A program made the translations under genes and the position numbers. A stretch of DNA of 64,000 bases from Streptococcus oriscaviae (GTDB lineage: Bacteria; Bacillota; Bacilli; Lactobacillales; Streptococcaceae). The notes under the pieces are model-generated. The model was given only the letters and a program-made list of their open reading frames with translations, made no database searches and was not told the DNA's origin. The stretch covers positions 1,426,001 to 1,490,000 of the forward strand of contig NZ_CP073084.1 in NCBI RefSeq assembly GCF_018137985.1, read 5' to 3'. Below are positions 47,388 to 55,893 of this stretch, one piece after another; the first letter of the stretch is position 1, and each line of letters begins with the position of its first letter.

Positions 47388-48125
47388 ATGTTAAACAAAA
47401 AGAACATACTTTCTATGCTTACACTATCAGCACTTGTCTTGTCAAATAGTGCTGTAGCTTTCGCAGATGAAACAACTCCGATTGACTCATCCTCCCCGAT
47501 TGACATCACACAACCATCTACACCTACAGAACCGAGTACAGACGTTCTGACTCCAGTTGAGCCAAGTCAACCAGTCGAACCTACAACTCCAACGGAAGAA
47601 CCAACAACTCCTGAAGAACCAACTGTACCAGTAGACCCAACGCTTCCGTCTACGGATCAACCAAAGGAGGAAACTCCTACCCAACCAACTGAACCGTCTA
47701 CGACACCAGACACCCCAAAGGAAGAACCAAAGCAGGATATTCCACAACCTGACACTCCTACCCCACCTAAAACCGCAGAAGAAGCGGCTAATAAGGGTGA
47801 GAGTCAAATTGGAACTATCTCGACAGAAACCAAACAACCAGTAGAAACAGTCACTCCAGATACACCTATTGTGACAGATACTGGCTATACCATCATCAGT
47901 ACGGACAATAGCCAGCCAGTCATTCGCTATGCGGATGGGTCAACAGCGACCGTTTCTGCGGAGTCCATCGGCGCAGTCGTAAACAAGGATAAGACTATTA
48001 GTGTCAAAACAGCGGATGGTCAGATGAAGACCCTGCCAAATACAGGAGAAGCACAATCTCTCCTCGCTCTAATTGGAACATTCCTACTAGGTGCAATAGG
48101 CTACTATCGTAAAAAATCAATCTAA
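47388..48125 (+). CDS. Pro/Thr-rich LPXTG surface protein
   Basis: 245 residues. Signal peptide (ILSMLTLSALVLSNSAVAFA), a long Pro/Thr/Glu stalk (PTEPSTDVLTPVEPSQPVEP type, about 30-140), a short folded part (GYTIISTDNSQPVIRYADG, about 165-205) and LPNTG with membrane helix and basic tail. Likely displayed on the cell wall and possibly spacing an adhesin; ligand unknown. Confidence 0.75.
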   Translation: MLNKKNILSMLTLSALVLSNSAVAFADETTPIDSSSPIDITQPSTPTEPSTDVLTPVEPSQPVEPTTPTEEPTTPEEPTVPVDPTLPSTDQPKEETPTQPTEPSTTPDTPKEEPKQDIPQPDTPTPPKTAEEAANKGESQIGTISTETKQPVETVTPDTPIVTDTGYTIISTDNSQPVIRYADGSTATVSAESIGAVVNKDKTISVKTADGQMKTLPNTGEAQSLLALIGTFLLGAIGYYRKKSI

Positions 48126-48141
48126 TCCATAAAAACAATAC

Positions 48142-48163
48142 TGACCGAAATGTCGTTAAACTA
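48142..48163 (+). repeat. 22-bp repeat, copy 2
   Basis: TGACCGAAATGTC followed by GTTAAACTA, 33 bases before the antigen I/II gene; matches the copy at 46760 at 19 of 22 positions. Confidence 0.5.
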
Positions 48164-48196
48164 AGAAAAATCAAATAAAGTAAAGGAGATACGAGT

Positions 48197-51100
48197 ATGT
48201 ATCAAAAAGATGTCAAAGGTCACGGATTCTTCCGTAAGAAAAAATGGGCAAAAGGCCTAGCTTGTGGTGTGACGCTCATGGGTGTTACAGTATTTTCAAA
48301 TGTGGCTCTCGCAGATGAAATTGTGACAGAAACGACTCCAGCAGTTGAGGTCGTCAACCCTAATCCTGCCACCAACCTTGAAACAGTACAAGAAGCTCCA
48401 TCAGCTGAAAGTCTAGCGACTCAGGCAGAAACAGGTCAGAAAACAGGTGAATTGACAAGTCCTGTAACGTCTACTGAGCTAGACAAGGTTGTGACTGATG
48501 CTAAAGAAGCAGGGGTTACCGTTACTGAAGACAGTAAACCTATCGTCTACGACAACCTAGACCAGGCTCAAGGAGATCTTGCCAAACAAGTAGAAGCGGT
48601 CCAAGAAGCTACAGTCAAGCAAGAAGCGAATACATCTGCCATTAAAGAAGCAGAAGAATATAACAAGGCAGAAGTTGAGCGAGTAGAGCGGGAATACCAA
48701 GAAGCTCTTGCGGAGTGGGAAAAACAAAAAACAGTCATTGATTACAATAACCCAGACTATCTTAAAGCCAAAGCAGAATATGATAAGGCCAAGGCAGTCT
48801 ATGATCGAGATAAAGCAGCTAGAGAAGCTCATAATGCACAGGCTCAGGCAGAGTATGATGCCATCACTGCTCAAATCGAAAACCAAGATGTAGGCAATCC
48901 TTCTGCTGGTATTCAAGGCCATAGTTTTCCAGTTGGTGAATTCCCATCTGAGAAATGGGGCAACTTCTCTCCAATGGATTTGGGAAACAGGTTGGTAGCT
49001 ATGGGACAAGGGAACGTCTCTAGCTGGGCGGATATTGCAGACCCGAACGGTGGCTATAACGTCCTTGTCAAAGATACCAACAAAATCTTAGATAATGCTC
49101 ATATCATTTCTCGTGTTGAATGGGGAAATGTTGCTCCTACTGGAGCTCCTAGCTTGTATGCAGGAGATAAGCATACAGAAGAAAATGATGGCATCAGCAC
49201 CTATGAAAAAGGCAATGCTAGCCAGGTGTGGTCTGTTCGTCCTAATGAATGGGTAACCATTCCAAATGGTATTCTTCTTGCAGATGGTAGTCGTCGTGAT
49301 TTAGAAGTCAAGTTTGAAAAATATGGTGAAGAAACGTCATTTGGTAAAGAATGGGTTGTCTTATGGAATGAAGACGGAGCTATCAATGCCATTGATGGTT
49401 TTGATTGGTTGACAAACCGCCCTGCAGATGGTCTGCGTCGCTATTATCGTGTCAAGGGTTCAGATGATGCTTACTTTTGGAGTTATGTCGCAGTTGATAC
49501 AGATGGTGGGCAGACAACTCGTTTACCACACGCCCTAATTCTTTCGATTGGTGGTGGATTGACAGCACTTGATCAAGGTACGGTCAAATCAGGTGAAGAT
49601 TTAGGTTACACTTACGGAAAAGCTCGTGACAGTCGTGCGTTAGCTGGGACAAGCTCTACTCCGGATGGTGTTGCAGTTTTTACAGCTTACAAGGCAGGAG
49701 ACATTATCATTGAAACACATAACTCTGCTGGTGGAAATGCCAACGCAGTTGCAGTAGGTGACTTTGGCTATTCAATCAATATGAAAGTACCGACATTCAT
49801 TATAACGATTCCTGAAGAACCAACTCCTCCACAACCAAAAACAGTTGATATTCCAAAGCCAGAACCAGGAACACCAAACACCAAAGAAATTCCTGAGAAG
49901 AAAACTTATTCAGTGTCTGTTCATCCAGTTATCGTCAAACAAACTCCAGCCAATATTAAAGCTGTAGTGAATGAAGATGGTGTCAATGTAAATGGTAAAC
50001 TAGTTCCAAAGGGCTCGATTCAAACTTGGGTATTGACAAACAGTCCACTAGTCGCAGGTCGTGAAGTAGTCACTAGCTATACCATGCTTGATCCACTCCC
50101 AGCAGGATTTGAGATTGACCGTGAAGCGACAGAAGCGAAAAACACAGCTTGGACCATCAGCTATGATGAAAACGGCAAGGCAACTGTACTAGCTACACAA
50201 GCAACGCTTGACTACCTTAATGCGAAACGTGACCAAGATGTGACGATTCCACTAGCTTATTTCGTTGGTCGTCCAATCAATGATGGCGGTACGTATAAAA
50301 ATACCTTTACAACCTTGATTGCTACTCCTAAAGGCGAATACAAGGTGGTCTCAAACATTCCTGTTATCTACACACCAGGAAACGACCCAGAAACGCCACG
50401 TACTCCAGAAACACCAAATGGAGAAAATCCAACTCCAGACGATAACCTCATCCAGCCAAAGAAAGATGTGGTCGATGACAAAGGAAACTCTATCAACGGT
50501 CAATCTGTCCTACCAAACACCGTCCTAAACTATGTGGCAGAACAAGACTTTGATCAATACAAAGGGATTGTAGCTTCTAAACATGCGATTGGAAAAGGCT
50601 TCTTGTACGTAGATGACTACCTAGATGAAGCGATTGACGGTACTTCCTTAGTAGTCAACTCTATCACAGCTGCCAACGGAGATGATGTCCGTGAACTGTT
50701 TGATATGATTCACGTTCTTTCGAAAGACAGCCTAGATAAAAAACTCCAAGCGCTGATTAAAGACTCGGGTATTAGCCCAGTAGGTGAGTTCTATCTCTGG
50801 GTGGCTAAAAACCCTGAAGCCTTTTACAAGGCCTACGTCCAACAAGGCTTAGATATTACCCGCAACTTGTCATTCAAGATGAAACAAGACTTTGTCGGTA
50901 CCATTACCAACCAAACATTCCAAGTAGATTTTGGAAATGGCTACTACGGAAACATCGTCACAAACGAAGTACCACAACTCGTCGTCCATAAGGATGTGCT
51001 GGATAAGGACGGTAAGTCTATTAATAATGGTACTATCCAAATTGGTGACCTTGTGACTTACAAGCTAGAAGGTTGGGTGATTCCTGCTGGACGTGGCTAC

Positions 51101-51598
51101 GATATTAAAGAGTATCGCTTTGTGGACCTTCTCCAACACAGCTACGATGACTACCAATCATTTGTGATTGAAGCTAAGGTTGACTTTACACTACCAGATG
51201 GAACAGTGATCAAGAAAGGTGATGACTTATCATCATATACAGAAACAGTCTACAATGCCCAAACAGGCAAATTTGAGACTCGTTTCAAGGAAGCGTTCTT
51301 GGCACAAATTCCACGTGACCAGGCATTCGGTGCGGATGGCTATATCACAGTGAAACGAGTTGCCTCAGGAGAAGTTGTCAATGAGTACACACTCTATGTC
51401 AATGGTAACCCTGTTATCTCAAACAAGGTTGTGACGAACACACCTGAGCCACCACAACCGGAAGCTCCAAAACCACAAGCACCGGCTAAAGCACAATTGC
51501 CTAATACAGGTGATGCGGCTTCTTATAGCTTGTCAATTGCAGGTGTAGTAACCTTGTTTACAAGCCTTCTTGGACTCCGTAAGCGTAAGGAAGACTAA
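48197..51598 (+). CDS. Antigen I/II-type (SspB/GbpC) LPXTG adhesin
   Basis: 1133 residues. The signal peptide has a GKGLACGVTLMG-like region. An Ala-rich helical stalk (about 120-240) leads to a GbpC/V-region beta domain (about 245-540; GHSFPVGEFPSEKWGNFSPM, WGNVAPTGAPSLYAGDKHTEE). A Pro-rich segment (about 545-575) precedes C-terminal isopeptide-forming domains (about 580-1080, including QPKKDVVDDKGNSINGQSVLP and HKDVLDKDGKSINNGTIQ). LPNTG, helix and RKRKED end it. Antigen I/II proteins bind host glycoproteins and other bacteria. ICE-borne copies occur in S. suis and S. agalactiae. A terminator follows. Confidence 0.88.
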   Translation: MYQKDVKGHGFFRKKKWAKGLACGVTLMGVTVFSNVALADEIVTETTPAVEVVNPNPATNLETVQEAPSAESLATQAETGQKTGELTSPVTSTELDKVVTDAKEAGVTVTEDSKPIVYDNLDQAQGDLAKQVEAVQEATVKQEANTSAIKEAEEYNKAEVERVEREYQEALAEWEKQKTVIDYNNPDYLKAKAEYDKAKAVYDRDKAAREAHNAQAQAEYDAITAQIENQDVGNPSAGIQGHSFPVGEFPSEKWGNFSPMDLGNRLVAMGQGNVSSWADIADPNGGYNVLVKDTNKILDNAHIISRVEWGNVAPTGAPSLYAGDKHTEENDGISTYEKGNASQVWSVRPNEWVTIPNGILLADGSRRDLEVKFEKYGEETSFGKEWVVLWNEDGAINAIDGFDWLTNRPADGLRRYYRVKGSDDAYFWSYVAVDTDGGQTTRLPHALILSIGGGLTALDQGTVKSGEDLGYTYGKARDSRALAGTSSTPDGVAVFTAYKAGDIIIETHNSAGGNANAVAVGDFGYSINMKVPTFIITIPEEPTPPQPKTVDIPKPEPGTPNTKEIPEKKTYSVSVHPVIVKQTPANIKAVVNEDGVNVNGKLVPKGSIQTWVLTNSPLVAGREVVTSYTMLDPLPAGFEIDREATEAKNTAWTISYDENGKATVLATQATLDYLNAKRDQDVTIPLAYFVGRPINDGGTYKNTFTTLIATPKGEYKVVSNIPVIYTPGNDPETPRTPETPNGENPTPDDNLIQPKKDVVDDKGNSINGQSVLPNTVLNYVAEQDFDQYKGIVASKHAIGKGFLYVDDYLDEAIDGTSLVVNSITAANGDDVRELFDMIHVLSKDSLDKKLQALIKDSGISPVGEFYLWVAKNPEAFYKAYVQQGLDITRNLSFKMKQDFVGTITNQTFQVDFGNGYYGNIVTNEVPQLVVHKDVLDKDGKSINNGTIQIGDLVTYKLEGWVIPAGRGYDIKEYRFVDLLQHSYDDYQSFVIEAKVDFTLPDGTVIKKGDDLSSYTETVYNAQTGKFETRFKEAFLAQIPRDQAFGADGYITVKRVASGEVVNEYTLYVNGNPVISNKVVTNTPEPPQPEAPKPQAPAKAQLPNTGDAASYSLSIAGVVTLFTSLLGLRKRKED

Positions 51599-51615
51599 TA
51601 ATTACTATCTGACCT

Positions 51616-51640
51616 AGGCATGTCAAAAACTGCCTTTTTA
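51616..51640 (+). terminator. Terminator after the antigen I/II gene
   Basis: AGGCA and TGCCT pair, then TTTTTA. An apparent ORF start at 51620 lies within this hairpin. Confidence 0.65.
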
Positions 51641-51664
51641 TTTTTAAGAAAAAGAGGTACACAC

Positions 51665-51895
51665 ATGGATACTGTTACAACTGTTATTACAGCCCTAGGG
51701 GTTGCGGGAACGGTCCGTGGCTTATTTGCGGTCTGGTCGGGCTGGGAAGAATATTCTGTTGGAAAAGCTGAACGGGATACTCAGCGAGAAACGAGAGGAA
51801 AAGACGGAATGATTTACGGAGGCATGATGGCTGTTGGTGCAGCTTCTATTGCAGCGGCGATTGTGGCTGCGATGACAGGCTTTAACTTTGGATAA
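51665..51895 (+). CDS. VirB2-like (Maff2/TrbC type) small membrane protein
   Basis: 76 residues from ATG 51665; the earlier in-frame start is in a terminator. Two hydrophobic segments (VTTVITALGVAGTVRGLFAVW and MIYGGMMAVGAASIAAAIVAAMTG) separated by a charged loop. This is the layout of pilin-like or VirB2-type subunits in Gram-positive type IV secretion. First gene of the transfer operon. Confidence 0.65.
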   Translation: MDTVTTVITALGVAGTVRGLFAVWSGWEEYSVGKAERDTQRETRGKDGMIYGGMMAVGAASIAAAIVAAMTGFNFG

Positions 51896-51907
51896 GGAGG
51901 GGGTTAT

Positions 51908-52657
51908 GTGGATGTTGCAGAACTAACAAAAAATCTCTCACAATATAGCCCTATCTTAAACGATACCGTCAATCAAGTAGATAAAGGAGTCAAACCTGTT
52001 GCCGTGGTTATTATCGCTATCTTCTTTTTGATTGAGATGGACTCCTGGTATAAGTACATGAAACAAGAGGGCGGAGGTATTACTCGTGAACTCTGGATGG
52101 ATGTCGCCTTTAAATATATCCTAGCCTATTTATTAGTGATGTTATCTGGCTCTATCTTTGATATGATTCTTGAGATAGTAAATATGGTCATCCGCACGAT
52201 TGACGGTGTTATACCAGCTGAAAAAGTAAGCTGGCAAGGTCAATATGACCAAACTGAAGGTTGGTTTTTCAAGAATATCTTCTGGCTAGTTGGAGGTGCT
52301 ACCGAGGGGATAGCTAAATTGAGCACAAAGTTGATTGTCTATATGCGAGCGCTTGAAATGTATCTCTTGAAGGCTGTCGGATCACTATTGATAGCCTTTT
52401 TCATGTCGGATGCGACACGCTCAATAGCCATCAATATCTTAAAATACTTTGGAGCAGCTGCCTTTCAAGGGTTACTTCTCTTATTGATTGTTCGTTTCTA
52501 TCCAGTCCTCGTTACGGAAGATTTAATGAAAGTCAATATGCAGGGGGATTTTGAAACTTGGGGGACAGCGATTTCTTCTATCGGTAAAGGAATCATCTTT
52601 ATAGTTCTATTATGGGGCAGTCAACGAAAGGCCAAACAATTGCTTTCGGCTATGTAA
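51908..52657 (+). CDS. VirB6-like membrane channel protein
   Basis: 249 residues from GTG 51908 with AAGGAGGGGG upstream. About five or six membrane segments (VAVVIIAIFFLIEM, YILAYLLVMLSGSIFDMIL, LLKAVGSLLIAFFM, FQGLLLLLIVRFYPVLV, GIIFIVLLWG). It fits the CD1107/TrsL-type VirB6 family of Gram-positive conjugation systems, proposed to form the inner-membrane channel. Located between VirB2-like and VirB3-like genes as expected. Confidence 0.75.
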   Translation: MDVAELTKNLSQYSPILNDTVNQVDKGVKPVAVVIIAIFFLIEMDSWYKYMKQEGGGITRELWMDVAFKYILAYLLVMLSGSIFDMILEIVNMVIRTIDGVIPAEKVSWQGQYDQTEGWFFKNIFWLVGGATEGIAKLSTKLIVYMRALEMYLLKAVGSLLIAFFMSDATRSIAINILKYFGAAAFQGLLLLLIVRFYPVLVTEDLMKVNMQGDFETWGTAISSIGKGIIFIVLLWGSQRKAKQLLSAM

Positions 52658-52671
52658 AACAAGGGAAATTA

Positions 52672-52680
52672 TGGTATACT
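52672..52680 (+). promoter_or_regulatory. Internal promoter (extended -10)
   Basis: TGGTATACT is an extended -10 upstream of the 52712 gene, so this gene may be expressed apart from the main transfer operon. Confidence 0.5.
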
Positions 52681-52711
52681 AGAAGCAGGAGAAAGATTAG
52701 GAGAATCGACT

Positions 52712-53137
52712 ATGGAAAATGAACACATGGAAGACTACAAGGAATTTACGCTCTATGCGAAAGATAAAGAACAGGCCCATCGACTTGTGGAAGAATTGTT
52801 CTCAGAGAACAGTCAGGAGAAAATCAGGGGTGGCTTCTGGACAAGACTATTCTCTTTCCTTAGATTAGTATCTATATTTCTGTGGCGATCTTTGTTTGTG
52901 TTGCTTCTCACACCTTTTTTTCTTTTTACATGGTTGAAGACAGCTATATCAATTGGATTAGGAATAGCATTAATATATGCAATTATAGGTAGTTTATATT
53001 ATGCTAATACTGGAAGAGCTCAGCTTGATATGACAACACTACTTTGGACAGAGTCAAGAGTATATACCATTGCAGGGATAGCGATTTTTCTTGCGTTGCT
53101 AGTTACTTGGGATTCTTATACTAAACGAGATGAATAG
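52712..53137 (+). CDS. Hypothetical membrane protein in the transfer region
   Basis: 141 residues. A soluble N-terminus (DYKEFTLYAKDKEQAHRLVEELF) is followed by three hydrophobic segments (about 50-72, 78-95, 118-134). It is flanked by its own promoter and a terminator, so it is an inserted or accessory unit within the transfer genes. No family recognised; entry exclusion or regulation are possible. Confidence 0.6.
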   Translation: MENEHMEDYKEFTLYAKDKEQAHRLVEELFSENSQEKIRGGFWTRLFSFLRLVSIFLWRSLFVLLLTPFFLFTWLKTAISIGLGIALIYAIIGSLYYANTGRAQLDMTTLLWTESRVYTIAGIAIFLALLVTWDSYTKRDE

Positions 53138-53141
53138 TATG

Positions 53142-53177
53142 AAAAACCTCACTTTTTTACAGAGTGAGGTTTTTTCT
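53142..53177 (+). terminator. Terminator inside the transfer cluster
   Basis: AAAAACCTCACT and AGTGAGGTTTTTTC pair around a T-rich loop. It ends the preceding accessory gene; transcription of the following genes then needs anti-termination or leak-through. Confidence 0.75.
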
Positions 53178-53192
53178 ATTGGAGGAGGTGCC

Positions 53193-53597
53193 ATGGCACA
53201 AAAACTAGGATCCGAATTTCTACGGACATTTACTGACTATGAGCCACCTGTCCTCTTTGGTCGTACAAAGAGACAGCTGGTCATGACGATTGGGACCTTC
53301 GGCTCGATAGGGCTGTCTGTCCTATTATCTGTTACCCACTTTCCAAAGTGGATTGGCTATATTCTACTGGGAGCTATTTTAGTTCCCGTTTTTTTATACG
53401 GTACGAAAAAGGATATCGAGCTAAAAGAACGGTATCGCTTTTCACTAACCATTCAAAAACGGTCCTATAGGACCGAACAACCGACAAAAGGAGGAGAGTT
53501 TACCCGCCATGATTTTAGATCGCATATGGAAATCACAGAGGTTGACCAAAGCCGAGAAAGCACGCAAGAATCGGCTGAAACGAACCCTCAAACCTAG
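53193..53597 (+). CDS. PrgI/TrsD-like VirB3 protein
   Basis: 134 residues from ATG 53193 with GGAGGAGG upstream; the earlier in-frame start overlaps the terminator. Sequence DYEPPVLFGRTKRQLVM and two central membrane segments (about 30-75) match the PrgI family, the VirB3-like partner of VirB4. The 3' end overlaps the VirB4 gene by 89 bases, giving tight coupling. Confidence 0.75.
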   Translation: MAQKLGSEFLRTFTDYEPPVLFGRTKRQLVMTIGTFGSIGLSVLLSVTHFPKWIGYILLGAILVPVFLYGTKKDIELKERYRFSLTIQKRSYRTEQPTKGGEFTRHDFRSHMEITEVDQSRESTQESAETNPQT

Positions 53598-55887
53598 TAC
53601 ACAAAATGCCATCTTCTTTACGAGTTTAAAAGAAAATGGCTTAATGCATATCGCAAAGGAACGTTGGTCACGAACCTATCGCTTAGGAGACGTGGCCTAT
53701 ACTTCCGCAAATGATGACCAACGAGAAGCTGTGATTGACAGCTATGGAGAAGCCTTAAATAGTTTAGATGCAGACCATCATTTTCAACTGCTGGTTATCA
53801 ATAAACGTCAGGAGTCATCAGCTCTTAATCATATTATCTATCCTCTCATAGGCGATGGACTAGATACCTATCGCCAAGAATACAACGATTTGATTTCAAA
53901 ACGCTTTATTGCGGATGCTAAAAACTTCCAGATAGAGAAATATGTGACCCTAACCACGAAAGCAGGGGAAGAAATCCAGGCAGATAGCCAGCTCCATGAG
54001 ATGGCTCACAGTATACAAGAACAGTTTGACCAGGTTGGTGTGACTGTGGAAGAAGTAGACGGTCTAGGTCGCCTAAACATTCTCTACTGGCTCTTACAGG
54101 GCTATCCTTATTTCCCTTACACCTATAAAGACATCGCCTTGTCTGGCCTACGGGCAAAAGATTTCATTGCGCCTAATCGCATCCACTTTAAAGAAGACCA
54201 TCTACTAGTGGACCAACACTGGGCTAAAGTGATGTACATCAAGCACTACCCGACCTTCTTATCGGACCGCCTCATTAAGAAATTACTGGATATAGGCATT
54301 GAGTTAGCCATTACGGTCCATGCGACACCGTATGAAGAGGGAGAATTTGAAGAGAAGCTGACAGAAACACAGGCACTAGCTAAACGTGAACTCTTTCGAG
54401 GGCACATGGACGGGATGCAGGCGGGGGTGATTGATCCAGAATTGACCACCTCGGGCCTTGCACAAGAAACCAGTCAAGCCACAAAGCGCTGGAAAGAAGA
54501 GACAACGGAGAAAGACCAGAAAGCCTTTCAAGGAGTCATGGCTGTGATGATTGTCGCAGAAACCAAGGAACAGTTACTACTTCATCGAGAAAAAGTCGCT
54601 TCGGCAGGTCGCACCTTGGGAGTCCGATTTGAGGATTGCTTCTATTACCAGGAAGCAGGACTAAATACCATCCTACCTATTGGGGAAGCCTTTCTCGATG
54701 TCAAACAAACCTATATGCGTCCCTTTACAACCGCTAACGTGGCAACACAAATCCCATTCACAAACTTAGATGTGCAATCCAGTAGCCCCAAAGCGATTTA
54801 TTACGGCCAGAATCAATTGTCTAATAATACCATTACCTTAGACCGGAAACATGATTTAAAAGCGTCAAATGGTGTTGTCCTTGGTTCCTCCGGTGCAGGT
54901 AAGGGAATGACCGTCAAAACAACGGAGATTATTCCCACCTTGCTCCGCTTTCCAAAGGATCTGATTATTGTGGTCGATCCCGAGAGCGAGTATGGGGATA
55001 TCGCAGAAGCCTTTCACGGAGAAGTGATTCAGCTATCTACCAAATCCTCTACCCACTTGAATCTATTGGATCTTCCGGAAACAGATGAAGTCCTAACAGA
55101 CACAGATGGAAACGAGATCGATTTCATTGCGGAAAAAGCCAACCTGCTAATGAACCTCTTTGAATCGGTCTTAAAAGAAGTGACAGACAATCATATCAGT
55201 ATCATTGACCGTGTCACCATAGAAACCTATCAGCGCTTTTTGCACCCTACCTTACAGGACTGGCAGACCGTCCTTGAAGAACAAGAGGAAGAGGCCGCAG
55301 AAGAATTAGCTACTAAGGCAGAAATCTACACCAGAGGCAGTCTCAATCTGTTTGCCCATCCGACCAATGTGGATATGTCTTCTCGCTTGATTGTCTTTAA
55401 CTTAAAGGGACTCTCTCATAAACTAAAACCCTTTGCCTTGTTGGTGCTACAGGATTATATTTGGCAACAGGTTATCCAGGCACGAGAACAAGGAAAAACC
55501 ATTCGCCTTTATTGGGATGAATTACACTTGACCTTCCGTACCCCGAAGGATGCGGCTTTCTTTGCGGAGCTATGGGCACGTATTCGGAAATACGGAGGGA
55601 TGCCTACAGGGATTACCCAAAATTTAGGCACCATTCTTGCCTATGAAGAGGGAAGAAACCTCTTATCTAATACGGACTTCCTCTTGCTTTTGGAACACAA
55701 TAAAAAAGATATTGAATTGCTTCGGACAGTCCTGGATATTCCAGAAGGATTGATCAAGTATATCGAGCGCCCCAAATCAAAAGGCTCAGGCTTACTGTAT
55801 GCCAAACCGATCCTCGTTCCCTTTGAGAATCTGATTCCAAAAGAAACGGAACTCTACCGAATTACCAATACCGATCCAAAGGGGTAG
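53509..55887 (+). CDS. virB4: VirB4-like conjugation ATPase (TrsE)
   Basis: 792 residues from ATG 53509, overlapping the VirB3-like gene. The large N-terminal CagE/TrbE domain (about 1-420) is followed by the RecA-like ATPase: Walker A GSSGAGKGMT (about residue 461), Walker B around TIRLYWDELHLTF (about 660), and the Q-motif region around GGMPTGITQNLG. VirB4 powers assembly and substrate transfer in the type IV secretion channel. The pattern is typical of Gram-positive ICEs. Confidence 0.93.
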   Translation: MILDRIWKSQRLTKAEKARKNRLKRTLKPSTQNAIFFTSLKENGLMHIAKERWSRTYRLGDVAYTSANDDQREAVIDSYGEALNSLDADHHFQLLVINKRQESSALNHIIYPLIGDGLDTYRQEYNDLISKRFIADAKNFQIEKYVTLTTKAGEEIQADSQLHEMAHSIQEQFDQVGVTVEEVDGLGRLNILYWLLQGYPYFPYTYKDIALSGLRAKDFIAPNRIHFKEDHLLVDQHWAKVMYIKHYPTFLSDRLIKKLLDIGIELAITVHATPYEEGEFEEKLTETQALAKRELFRGHMDGMQAGVIDPELTTSGLAQETSQATKRWKEETTEKDQKAFQGVMAVMIVAETKEQLLLHREKVASAGRTLGVRFEDCFYYQEAGLNTILPIGEAFLDVKQTYMRPFTTANVATQIPFTNLDVQSSSPKAIYYGQNQLSNNTITLDRKHDLKASNGVVLGSSGAGKGMTVKTTEIIPTLLRFPKDLIIVVDPESEYGDIAEAFHGEVIQLSTKSSTHLNLLDLPETDEVLTDTDGNEIDFIAEKANLLMNLFESVLKEVTDNHISIIDRVTIETYQRFLHPTLQDWQTVLEEQEEEAAEELATKAEIYTRGSLNLFAHPTNVDMSSRLIVFNLKGLSHKLKPFALLVLQDYIWQQVIQAREQGKTIRLYWDELHLTFRTPKDAAFFAELWARIRKYGGMPTGITQNLGTILAYEEGRNLLSNTDFLLLLEHNKKDIELLRTVLDIPEGLIKYIERPKSKGSGLLYAKPILVPFENLIPKETELYRITNTDPKG

Positions 55888-55893
55888 CTAGAG

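Noticed and set aside
51620..51664. N-terminal extension of the VirB2-like gene
   Set aside because: The start codon sits in the terminator hairpin of the preceding gene.
53130..53192. Upstream start of the VirB3-like gene
   Set aside because: It overlaps a strong terminator; a clear ribosome site precedes ATG 53193.
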